A stretch of 64,000 bases of DNA from Hybos culiciformis (Eukaryota; Arthropoda; Insecta; Diptera; Hybotidae): assembly GCA_964007475.1 (NCBI GenBank), contig OZ023273.1:70495430-70559429 (forward strand), given 5' to 3'. Shown in pieces: positions 34,785-45,040 of the stretch (position 1 is the stretch's first letter; each line of letters opens with the position of its first letter). Under the pieces are notes generated by a model, which worked only from the letters and a program-made list of their open reading frames with translations, was not told the origin of the DNA and searched no databases. The translations under genes were made by a program, and so were the position numbers.

Positions 34785-37700
34785 TGTTTTAAATAAATAT
34801 CTCGTCTGTCCGTTCGTTCACCACTAAAATGCTTGTAATTAATGAAGTGACATCGATTTCTAGGTACCCAGGTACCTACCTATGTTAATAGTAAAGTATC
34901 TTAAATGTTGATTAGAAACCCATATTACAGAAATAATTTTAAGCATTATACCTATACTATTCAAGAATTTGAGAATTTAGGTAGTTAAGTTATAAGATGA
35001 AAAAATATGTTATAACATAGTTTATATTTAGGATTTACAAATTTTTGTAATAGTTAAAATAAAACATTTCGTTATAAAATTCAAAATGTTTATGTAACTT
35101 AAAAATTCTATTACATATAGGTAGATAGGTACCTATTTTAATATTCGAAATCCTAAATTAAAACAAAAATATAAACAAACTATCAGATGTTTATTACTTT
35201 CTCATAGCGATGGCCGTGAATTATATTTTGAAAAATTTTATTTAAAAAAAAAATTAATTTTAGATATTTTTATAATTAATTTAGATATTTAGATATACAG
35301 ATATATATGTATTGAAATTTATTTGAAAATTATATTTTCACTCATTTTTGTATCCGTAGGTGTCGAAAAAATAAAAGGAATCGAACAAAAATAATTCAAA
35401 TATTATTCAAACCCTTCTAAAAAAAATTTGATTATATTCCATAGAAAGTAGTTATTTTAGATATAAGTACAGAACATTGTTCTCCAACTTATTAGTCTTG
35501 ATTCAAATATATTTACATACAACATTTAAATTAACAAAGAAATTAGATTTTTTCTTTATTTCTCTAGCAATATTTCCAGAACTAATTATTTACTCTTTTT
35601 ATTTTATTTTTTAATTAAAATTGATAACTTTGATTTGCATGACTGCATCAACATTATTTTTCCATTAAATTTAAAGCTTATCAGATTAATATTATGTATA
35701 GAAATAGAAATACAAATTTTTTATTTTACGTAATAAATTATGACCTACGTTTATGTTAGATGTTAAAAATTTCTTGGTAGGTAGTAAGCCCCGTAGTTTC
35801 AATTGAATTACAAGAACATGATATGTACGGCACGAAAGATATTAAAAATTTATGTATAACTTTGTTTTTGGATGTGGATATTGTTTTCTGGGTTTTATAT
35901 CTAACTACCTAACTTGTATTCTACTTTTTAAGAGTATTGTATACATCTAAATATTATTCTGTTTTTTTTGTGCTTAGTTTGATCATGTATTAGAAAATAA
36001 TTCTTCTCAACCGTAAGCAGGAGCTGTGATTTTTTATCAGTTGTAGACAGCTGTACTATGCAAACTATATATACAATGATTAAAAACAAGTCATCATTAC
36101 ATTTTTTGTAGTTTATTATTGCGTATTATGAAACTTTCAATGCTATTGTGCTAAAACCAATGAACGTTTTAAATAAAGCTAAAAGGAAATTAAATTTTAA
36201 TTTTATTTTTATCATCGAAAAAGTTTAAATTGTTATTTCGGAAGAATAAATATTGTTTTAAAGTTAAATGAAATATTTTTCATTGTCAATAGATTAGAAA
36301 GTAAAATTAAATGAAATAAAATGTTCAATTAAATTCTAGTTTTTTTTTTTAATTTTTCATTGGTATTCTTTTCGATGCTTTTTTTATGTGTAAAATAGTT
36401 CAAATAATAAAATTTTTTCAGTAGAAAATAACAGAATGATTTGACAAAAAGTTTATTATTGTGTTTTATATACCTAGTTAATTTTATTTTGTTTATAATA
36501 TTTGTTTATGCTTTTTGTTTATATTTAATTAAAAATAAAAATTGATATGTGCTTATGTTCTGTACATGTCTGGAACAGTTTGAATTCGAACACATAACGA
36601 TAGCCTTTAGCCTAATTTAAAAATTTATTAAACAAATTAATCATTCTTCCGCTTCCTAAATTTATATTTTATTAACCTTGAAATATTGTTTTAGCTTTCA
36701 TTTTTTTTGACAACCTCTTAGTAAATCCGAAGAATTTCTCTTAAAAATCACTACTAAGTCTCAGGATTGAATGTCCATATTCTTAGAATTTCCCTTAAAA
36801 ATCTCATGATTGGATATCGATATTTTCTTTGTTTAGATCCAAGCAGTAATTCATATTATTGTCACTTACAAACTCGTCAACTAAAAATAAAGAGTAAGAG
36901 TAATTAATAATGTATAAAATATTGATAAAATCGTAAAGATATTATGTACTTTTAAGTACATTAATGGACTTTACAATTTGTGATAAGTTTTTATTATTCG
37001 TCGTTCATAATATTCAAAAGTGTAAGGAATTAAATAGCATGAATCAATATATCTACATACAGTTCAAATTTATTAATTTATTTTCTTTATTTTATTTTAT
37101 TTCTCATTACGCGAGACCAAAGTGCAATTAGGCTTCATTCAGAACAATTAATTGATACTACTAATTAAAATGCCTTCAATTTAAGCAAATTGTCGTTCAT
37201 CATTAAATCTTATACGAACCGTGGACAATGGGTCTCGATTAAATTTAATTATGCAATAAGTATAGCATATTGCACGACCTATGCCTACGACACGCGACTT
37301 TCGTCATTCTTTAGATAAAAATATTCAGAGTTTGGGCTTGGGCACCAAATAGTCTAGCCTTGGAAAAAAAACTAAATTAATTTTTAAGTTTTAAATGTTA
37401 CAAATTCAGCAAATATACGTTATAAGTTAAAAAAAACACAGCGTTATCTAAAATTCTAAATGTTATATCAATTTATATTTTTTATTTGTATTTATTTTGA
37501 TTATAATTTTTATTTGATTATTAAAACATATTTAAATACCTATACTTATATAAAAAAAATATTTGTTAAAATAATAATATTATAAGTTTCAAAGGATTAA
37601 TCGTTTTAAAATTGATTGCCTTTTATATTTAAAAAATTTGATATTTTACATAAGATATTTTCTTCTTATTTGAATAATTTAATGTGTTTTTATTTTATAA

Positions 37701-40087
37701 ATATTATTTTTGGCATCGATTTTTGACAAATTTTATTTTAATTTTATTAATTTTTTTCATATCCTGCCATTTATAGTTTAGTGTCGTTTATAAATCAAAT
37801 GAATTTCTATTTAAAACAAATTTTAAAGTTCATAAAAAAAAATTAAAAATAATTTATTAAATATTGTAAAGAATATATTTATATTATGTAGATGTACAAC
37901 AAGTTATACAAAAGCTTGAAAATGCTTATCATAAAAAAAAATAATCTTATTTTTTTACTTGCGTGTGCTATTTATTTTGTTATTTAATTTCAATATTAAC
38001 AAAATAAAATAATAAAAAAAAAAATTAATGCACAACATGTACACCAATCGAAATTTGAATAGGTTACTTCATTTTCCTACTAATTTTGTAAATAATTCGT
38101 AAAATTTTATTCAATTTAATATTATTCTCATTTAGACCGGGTTCTTTGTTGTACCTTCAACTTTTTTGAGATATACCTACCTGTATAAAAATACTAAACA
38201 TGTTAGAAAATAATTATTTTAGAAAACTACATTTTCAATTTTTCTGTTCTTCATTTTTTGAAATTTTTTTTTAATCGCAACGCCAAAATTCCAAATTATT
38301 AAATTATCTACAATCCAAAAGTCCTCCTAAATGTGAAAAATATGTGTGACATTCAAATTTCTATCGGTGTATAAAATATAAAAATAAAATTAAGCTATTT
38401 TATATAAATTATTTTTCTATTTTTTGTACCTACCCGTAGTTAGGTGTATATATATTATTATATATGATTTTGTTTTTATGTTTTTACATATTAATTTAAA
38501 TTTCAAATTTTAGACAAAAAAATATTCTTTCTTTTTCAAATAAAAATTCTTGACACTAATTTTATTGATACGGTGGATACGGATGTTTATTTTTCTCAAT
38601 AAGTAATTTATAAATATTTTATACAGAAGTCTTCAATAGAACTACATTAATTTGTACTATTTATATAAAATTTAGTATTTAAATATGAATTTTTTTTTTA
38701 ATTTTCGATATAATATTCTCTTAACATAAATTTTAATTTTACTTTTTATTAATTTATTTTTTTTAATTCTATTTTATTTTCCTTTAGTTCCTTTTCTCAA
38801 AAAAATTTATTTTAATGATTTTAATATATTTTTAAATTTGTGTAAAGTAAGAAATATATTTTTTTTTTCATAAAAAAAAAAAAAATAAACATATGTATAT
38901 ATTTAAATTTATGTTTTTGTTTTTCAGTAAAAATATTTTGTTATTCAATGACCTTTTTTTCCATATTTATTTTATTTTTAATTCATGCTAAAGTTCGTGA
39001 AATTTAGAACTTAGATAATTAAAAGGAAATATGCTTAGAATACACGTCTTTTTTCATTAATAAATGAAAATCTAGTTGATTAGAAATTTTTGAAGGACAA
39101 AAATAAATTTAGGAAATTGTTAATGAGTTTTTTCACCTTATTGACGATAACGATTTTTGTCAAAGAAAATTTAGTTCGATTTCAATTATCATAAAAAAAA
39201 ATTATGCTTTTTAGAAATTAAAAATCGAAAACACTCATTTTTGAATTTAATTTTGAATGCATTTCAATTATCGGCAAAAATTAAACTTAATTCTATTATC
39301 AAAATTATCATCATCATAATATGAAAAATAACTTTTGGTGCAATTATTAAGAGGACTTGCTTCGTCCCAAACATTTTTGTCCCAAAATTTGATTTAAAAA
39401 CCGTTTTAGATTATTTTAAAGTTTAATTTAGAAAAAAATTTCATTCACAACCTCCATACTTTAAAATGGTGTACACGAAATCTCTTCAAAACTCGTCCGA
39501 ATTAATAATAAAAAAGCACTATAAACAATTTAGTGCGGGGGAAGCTTTATTAATTTAATAATGTTAAAAAGAAGGAAAAAAAATATTCCCTATATCTTTT
39601 ATTCATCAAATTGTTCTCTGTAAGTAAATAACCTCTTTACAGTTTGGGAATCACATATATTTGATCTCTGAACTCAATTTAATATTAAGTTAGTAGATGG
39701 TTCTAAGTTTTCAACTAGGGTCTCTGAACTCTGAATTTCGTTTGTATTGCCAACTCATATTATATTATTTTTTTGATTAAATTATCTAACGATTTACTTG
39801 AAACATTCTTATCAATTATCATAAAAAAAAATAAAAACAAAATTGTTAAAAAATTTAAAAACAATAAAAAGCTGAATTTTTTTTTATTAAAAGAAAAAAA
39901 TATTGTTATTTGTTTTGTTATCATTTAACTTTTTAATAACATTTTAAAGTAACTCAAGTTTATAATAAAAAGGAAATAGGAAATATGTATATTTTGAAAA
40001 AAGTTTAAAGGAACTTCTGGTTCATATTGAAGGAAAAAAAATTATCGCTTAATTGCATGCAACGATGCAACTGAATAATAAGAATCG
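34785..40087. other. Non-coding AT-rich DNA
   Basis: No exon recognised. A copy of the dispersed TCTGTCCGTTCGTTC...AAATGCTTGTAAT repeat lies at about 34800-34840, shared with 13033-13070. A short imperfect duplication around TCTTAAAAATC is at about 36730-36815. The rest is homopolymer-rich. Confidence 0.5.
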
Positions 40088-41047
40088 TCTATTATTATCT
40101 TATAAATAAAAATGAAAATTCTCTGTTTCTCTGTTTCTCTGTCCTCAATCACGCCTAAACCGCTGGACCGATTTGGCTGAAATTTTAAACTTAAGTATCA
40201 TTGGGACCCGAGATGGTTATAGGGTACTAGAAATTTGGGGCTACCTTAGAAGCCGGTTTTGAAATTTAGGTATATTCCAATTAAATATAGTAGCGTTGGA
40301 CCCGAAAACGCTATTTAAAAAACTGAATGTTGAAAGGCCCCCAACCGTTGTCCTAGGTCCAATTCGGGGGCTATAAAACAAATTTCGAAATTTTGATTTT
40401 TTTAAAATAAGGAGCCTAGATACCCAAGATGGTTATAGGGTACTAGAAATTTTGATCCGAAGCCCCGACGGGGGGCTACCTTAGAAGCCGGTTTTGCAAT
40501 TTAGGTATATTCCGATAAAATGTTGTAGCGTTGGACCTGAAATTTAAAAAACTGGATGTTGAAAAGCCCCCAACCGTCTCAGGGCTCAATTGCGGGGCTA
40601 TACAACAAATTCCGAAATTTTAAAATTTTTGAAAATAAGGAGCCTAGAGACCCGATTGGTTATATTTTTGATCCGTGGCACCGACGGGGGGGCTACCTTA
40701 GAAGGCAGTTTTGTAATTTGGGTATATTCCGATATAATATTATAGCGTTGGACCCGAATCGACTATTTAGAATACTGGATGTGTTAAGGCACCGGAGAAG
40801 TGTTTAAAAAATTTTAAAATTCTGTTTTTTTTAGTGCACAAAATGCAATTTAGGTATATTCCGATAAAATATTATAGCGTTGGACCCAAATTGACTATTT
40901 AGAAGACTGGATGTGTTGAGGCACCGGGGAAGTGGCTATTTAACAAATTTTGAAATTTTGTTTTTTTAGTGCACAAATTCTGGATTAAAGTGTTTTGATA
41001 TTAATATAAGTTCGGAACTACCGTGCGAAGCCGGGTATTTCGACTAG
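40088..41047 (+). mobile_element. Non-autonomous Helitron with internal tandem repeats
   Basis: The 5' side reads TCTATTATTATCTTATAAAT, then the conserved insect Helitron block CCGCTGGACCGATTTGGCTG at about 40160. The 3' side ends GCCGGGTATTTCGACTAG followed by T, fitting the CTRR terminus, with GAAGCCGGGTATTTC as a possible subterminal hairpin. The middle has about four degenerate copies of a module starting TTAGGTATATTCCRAT and containing TAGCGTTGGACCC (about 40265, 40500, 40722 and 40851). No Rep/helicase frame. Insertion between A and T is typical; here the base before the TC is G, so the 5' boundary is less certain than the 3' one. Confidence 0.7.
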
Positions 41048-41383
41048 TTCTATAATAATTGTTACCTCAAATTTAAATTATAGATTTTTTTTTTTTGAAA
41101 ATATCTAAATTTCCTTGGTATTGAATTATACTTTGGTTCAAGAATATAAATTCAGCTAATGGACATATTTTTTTATAAAAGAAAAAAAAATATATTTTTT
41201 TTATCAAGGTTTATGTTTGACCTAATTTAATTTTTGTGTTATTATTTTGTTCTGTTGAATGTTTTTTTTTCAGCCAAAGCTTTTGGTTGTTCAAAGTTTT
41301 CCACGGATTTTATTTGAAATGTACGTAGATAGGTACTAAGGTACTCATATCAGAATTAAGTTAGGAATATAAAAAAATCATAA

Positions 41384-41550
41384 ACTTTTTTTTTTAATAT
41401 AATTACCAAATAACTAGATGGGATACCTTTTATACTTAAAGAAGTATGAATTTGGTAAAGGGGACAGGAAGTTTAGACGGGATCAAAAGTGGGACAGTTA
41501 GCAGATAATCATTTACACTCTTCTTAAAGCGCCGCAAGTCGTAAATCATT
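41384..41550 (-). mobile_element. 5'-truncated LINE tail, second copy of the family at 58286-58588
   Basis: Read on the minus strand it contains TTTACGACTTGCGGCGCTTT, the region before the stop, then CTGTCCCACTTT, CTTCCTGTCCCC, CCATACTTCTTTAAGTATAA-like and GGGATACC-type words in the same order as 58418-58588, and ends in a poly-T run on the plus strand (poly-A of the element). About 165 bp remain. This defines the 3' end of the family independently of the other copy. Confidence 0.85.
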
Positions 41551-42919
41551 AAATATTTCTCCTCATTTGATTTTTTTAACAATAAATGAAGTTATTAAGG
41601 TATTAAATAAAATGCAAATGGTAGTAAGACTTCACACTCCGCAAATACATTTAATTTAATAAATGCAACATTAACTAGTATCTAAGTTTGATGGATAAAC
41701 ATTATTTTGTTTTTTTTTCAAATAGCATTCTGTTGAAGAAAATAAAATGCTTTAGGGTTTATACTACAGTTATTTACAATTTTTTCAATTGACAGATTAT
41801 TGACTTCTAAATACTTCCCGATAGTATGTTTATTGATTAAACAGATTGACATGATCAATAATAATTTTTTGTTTTGCCAATATCGCATATTCGACTATCA
41901 AACAAATGTTTGGACTATAGTTAATGGAACACAGTATGCTTGAGTATTCTTGAGACACTCAGAAAAACTTTAAGCTTTTCGAATTCGTGAGATAATGTTT
42001 TTAGAATTTAAAACAATATTTTGTAATTACAACTAAAATTTAATAAAATTAATTGTGTAATTAAAATAAATTTAGATTCAAACTTAGAATTTTCATAAAA
42101 TGCATTTTCGTTTATAGAATATTGAACTTTTTACGTGACTATTATTGTTATTATTATTTGTTTTTTTTTTTACTGTTTTTCTATTCATCATCTAGCAAAT
42201 TTTCTTTATTTTGTTTTGCTTTTTTAAACTGAAAAAAAGATTATTATTTATTTTTTTTTTTTGCACAAAAGAAGACCCAAAAAAAATTTAAAAATCAAAA
42301 ACATTAAGAAGTGTTTTTTTTTTATTTACGATTTTTACAGTTGCGCACAAAAATAGAACATAATGTATATATATATATAAATAATTCAGCCATACATATA
42401 ATTATAATTTTTATTCAGCATTTTATATAAAATTTATAAAACATACATATGTAGGTACTAAAAGAAAATAATAAATTTTGAAGCTAGACTTTGTAGTTGT
42501 ATGACCTGATAATTTTCAGTGTAAAATATTCACATTTACATTGAAGAAGACTACTTCCACTGATGATGTAAAAATCAATTAAATTCAGACGACGTCAATT
42601 CACTTAGGGGCCAGACATGAATTCAGCTAAAGTTAGTAATAAAAATATTAAATCGGTGGCATCAAAATAATTTATTTTTTGTAATTTTTTTACTTTATTT
42701 TTGTTTCTGACTAACTACCTAGTTTTTCAGGTAGAGATACCTACTTAGTCACTTTTAATAAACACACTATAAGGGCAGAGTTATTATGAATTTATGATTC
42801 GATTGTAAAAACTGAAAAGATAGTTTTCTTTCATAAGCTTATTTTTCCTATCGATATACACAAAATTATCTTAAAATAAAAGTAAAATAATATTTTTAAA
42901 ATCAAAGTTTTTCTTCTTA
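41551..42919. other. Non-coding AT-rich DNA
   Basis: No reading frame or bounded repeat was noticed apart from poly-T and TA tracts. A TA run lies at about 42366-42380. Confidence 0.5.
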
Positions 42920-42921
42920 TA

Positions 42922-43615
42922 CGAGCCCTGCATCATAAGACCTCGTACGGGTTTTTTTTTTTGAGTTTGTTCTACTTTTTTCCAGTTTTCTCCAGTTTTG
43001 TATTTTTTTCGTTTAAACCAACCTTTTTTAGGAGTTTTTGGTCCTTATAAAAAAAAAATTTTTTTAAGCTAAATTTTGAGAAAAGAATTATTTTCTAAAA
43101 GTCTACTTTTTCAACTTTTTTTATGGGCATCGCAGAAATTTTCGAAAGATGCATTTTGAAGGGCATTTGGGAGTAGTTAATTTTAGCTTTTTAGGTTTTG
43201 GCGATAAAATAAAGGAGATAGCCAAAAAACGCCTTTGAAATCCCAAAAAACAGGCCAAAATTGCTATTTTTCGCGTTTTTGACCTGTTTTTTGGATTTTC
43301 AAAGGCGTTTTTTGACTCTCTCCTTTAATTTATCGACAAAACCCAAAAAGCTAAAATTAACTACTCCCAAATGCCCTTCAAAATGCATCTTTCGAAAATT
43401 TCTGCGATGCCCATAAAAAAAGTTGAAAAAGTAGACTTTTAGAAAATAATTCTTTTCTCAAAATTTAACTTAAAAAAATTTTTTTTTTATAAGGACCAAA
43501 AACTCCTAAAAAAGGTTGGTTTAAACGAAAAAAATACAAAACTGGAGAAAACTGGAAAAAAGTAGAACAAACTCAAAAAAAAAAACCCGTACGAGGTCTT
43601 ATGATGCAGGGCTCG
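42922..43615. mobile_element. 694-bp near-perfect palindromic foldback element with TA duplication
   Basis: Starts CGAGCCCTGCATCATAAGAC and ends GTCTTATGATGCAGGGCTCG, flanked by TA at 42920-42921 and 43616-43617. The arms, about 340 bp each, pair almost base for base to the centre around 43268, where only a few unpaired bases lie between CCAAAAAACAGG and CCTGTTTTTTGG. I see only scattered mismatches (for example AGATAGCC against GAGAGTCA-type bases near the centre), so it is young or kept homogeneous. No coding capacity. Confidence 0.92.
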
Positions 43616-43782
43616 TAATACTAAATGCCCATATTTGAAGTTTGAAGATACTTCACCGAAACTAGGAAGATCCGAAGATTATTAAACATTATTATATCTC
43701 TTTTGTTTTTGTTTACTATGGCAAAAAACATCGAAAGGGCCAACACAAATTTAACTGCTCTATACCTTTTCAACTTCAAATT

Positions 43783-43992
43783 GGAAATAATCATTTTCAA
43801 AATGGAAATAATCATTTTCAAAATGGAAATAATCATTTTCAAAATGGAAATAATCATTTTCTAAATGGAAATAATCATTTTCTAAATGGAAATAATCATT
43901 TTCTAAATGGAAATAATCATTTTCAAATTGGAAATAATCATTTTCTAAATGGAAATAATCATTTTCTAAATGGAAATAATCATTTTCAAATT
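43783..43992. repeat. Left-arm 21-bp minisatellite (10 units)
   Basis: Units start at 43783 and every 21 bp thereafter. Variants differ mainly at the end (TTTTCAAAAT, TTTTCTAAAT or TTTTCAAATT), arranged as three, three, one, two, one. Confidence 0.93.
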
Positions 43993-44456
43993 GGAAATTA
44001 ATTTTAAAATAGTAAGGTAGCAAGCCAGATACGCTCAAAAAGTGTTTCAAGTTTTTTATTAGTTGCATCTTTGCCAAAAAGTGCAATATACAAAAAAAAA
44101 AATTTTTGTTTAAAAAAATGTCGTTCATTGAGAAGTGGGAACCTGATAATGTTAAAAAGAAAATATGTGTTTTACACAACAATGTGGTGGGGATTGGAGA
44201 GCGCTCACAAAAACTTTAGGAGTGAAAATGACATTATATAGGTGGGTTAATGGATGGAAAGTTGTTTTATAAAGCACAAATTTGCTTTTTAACATTATCA
44301 GGTTCCCATTTCTTAATATACGACATTTTTTTAAACAAAAATTTTTTTTTTTGTATATTGCACTTTTTGGCAAAGATGCAACTAATAAAAAACTTCAAAC
44401 ACTGTTTGATCGTATCTGGCTTGCTACCTTACTATTTTAAGATTAATTTTCATTTT

Positions 44457-44666
44457 GAAAATGATTATTTCCATTTTGAAAATGATTAATTCCATTTTGA
44501 AAATGATTATTTCCATTTTGAAAATGATTATTTCCATTTTGAAAATGATTAATTCCATTTTGAAAATGATTATTTCCATTTTGAAAATGATTAATTCCAT
44601 TTTGAAAATGATTATTTCCATTTTGAAAATGATTATTTCCAATTTGAAAATGATTATTTCCAATTT
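44457..44666. repeat. Right-arm 21-bp minisatellite (10 units, inverted)
   Basis: Ten units of GAAAATGATTATTTCCATTT plus T, with some GATTAATTCC variants in the left part and two CCAATTT variants at the outer end. The variant order differs from the left arm, so the arms have been changing independently while keeping equal unit number. Confidence 0.93.
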
Positions 44667-44778
44667 GAAGTTGAAAAGGTATAGTATGTCCAAGGCTTTA
44701 GTATCAACCAAATATTAACAGAATGTTCATAATAATAATTTACATTAATTTATTATTAAAATAAGAGCTCAATGTTTT

Positions 44779-45040
44779 GTCAATTACCTAGTTTACAAGA
44801 TAGTCGAAATGTGGTTGAAAACAGATCATCTGTTTACATGATGTAGTGGAAAATTCCTGTGGTTGAATTGAGAACAAAAAAGAAACAAAACAAACAGCTG
44901 TTGCTTACTTTTAACAGGGTTAACCGTTTACATGGAAAGAGATAACTTAACTGAAGTCAGGTTAACTCTATTTCAACTCAACCACCGTTTACATGTAGTT
45001 GAACCCGATTTCAATTCTCCATGTAAATAGTAGGTAAATT
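44779..45040. mobile_element. Possible MITE with TTTACATG words
   Basis: Imperfect inverted ends ATTACCTAGTTTACAAGATA and, on the other strand, ATTTACCTACTATTTACATG bound about 260 bp. TGTTTACATG, CGTTTACATG and CCATGTAAA recur inside, and GTGGTTGAATTGA (about 44859) is inverted as TTTCAACTCAACCAC (about 44977). No coding capacity; ends are diverged. Confidence 0.4.

Larger units (their letters stand above)
43763..44681. mobile_element. Foldback element whose arms each contain ten 21-bp repeats
   Basis: Ends are CCTTTTCAACTTCAAATTGG and CCAATTTGAAGTTGAAAAGG, with TATA or TA flanks (43761-43762 and 44682-44683). Inside each end stands an array of ten 21-bp units: GGAAATAATCATTTTCAAAA-like at 43783-43992 and the reverse complement at 44457-44666. 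Further in, the arms continue (TAGTAAGGTAGCAAGCCAGA against TCTGGCTTGCTACCTTACTA), enclosing a unique centre of about 110 bp near 44165-44280. Tandemly repeated arms are a hallmark of foldback transposons. Because 21 is a multiple of three, both strands show long FENDYFH-like or KMIISIL-like frames, which are artefacts. Confidence 0.9.

Noticed and set aside
40556..40807. 83-residue frame with Gly/Arg-rich end
   Set aside because: Lies in the tandem modules of the Helitron; neighbouring modules do not keep the frame.
44279..44400. Short frames repeated on both strands around 44.0-44.4 kb
   Set aside because: Both come from the inner inverted arms of the foldback element, not from genes.
43621..44718. 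Long overlapping reading frames on both strands with FENDYFH- or KMIISIL-type heptads
   Set aside because: They are the 21-bp minisatellite read in several frames; the unit length is a multiple of three, so frames stay open by arithmetic.
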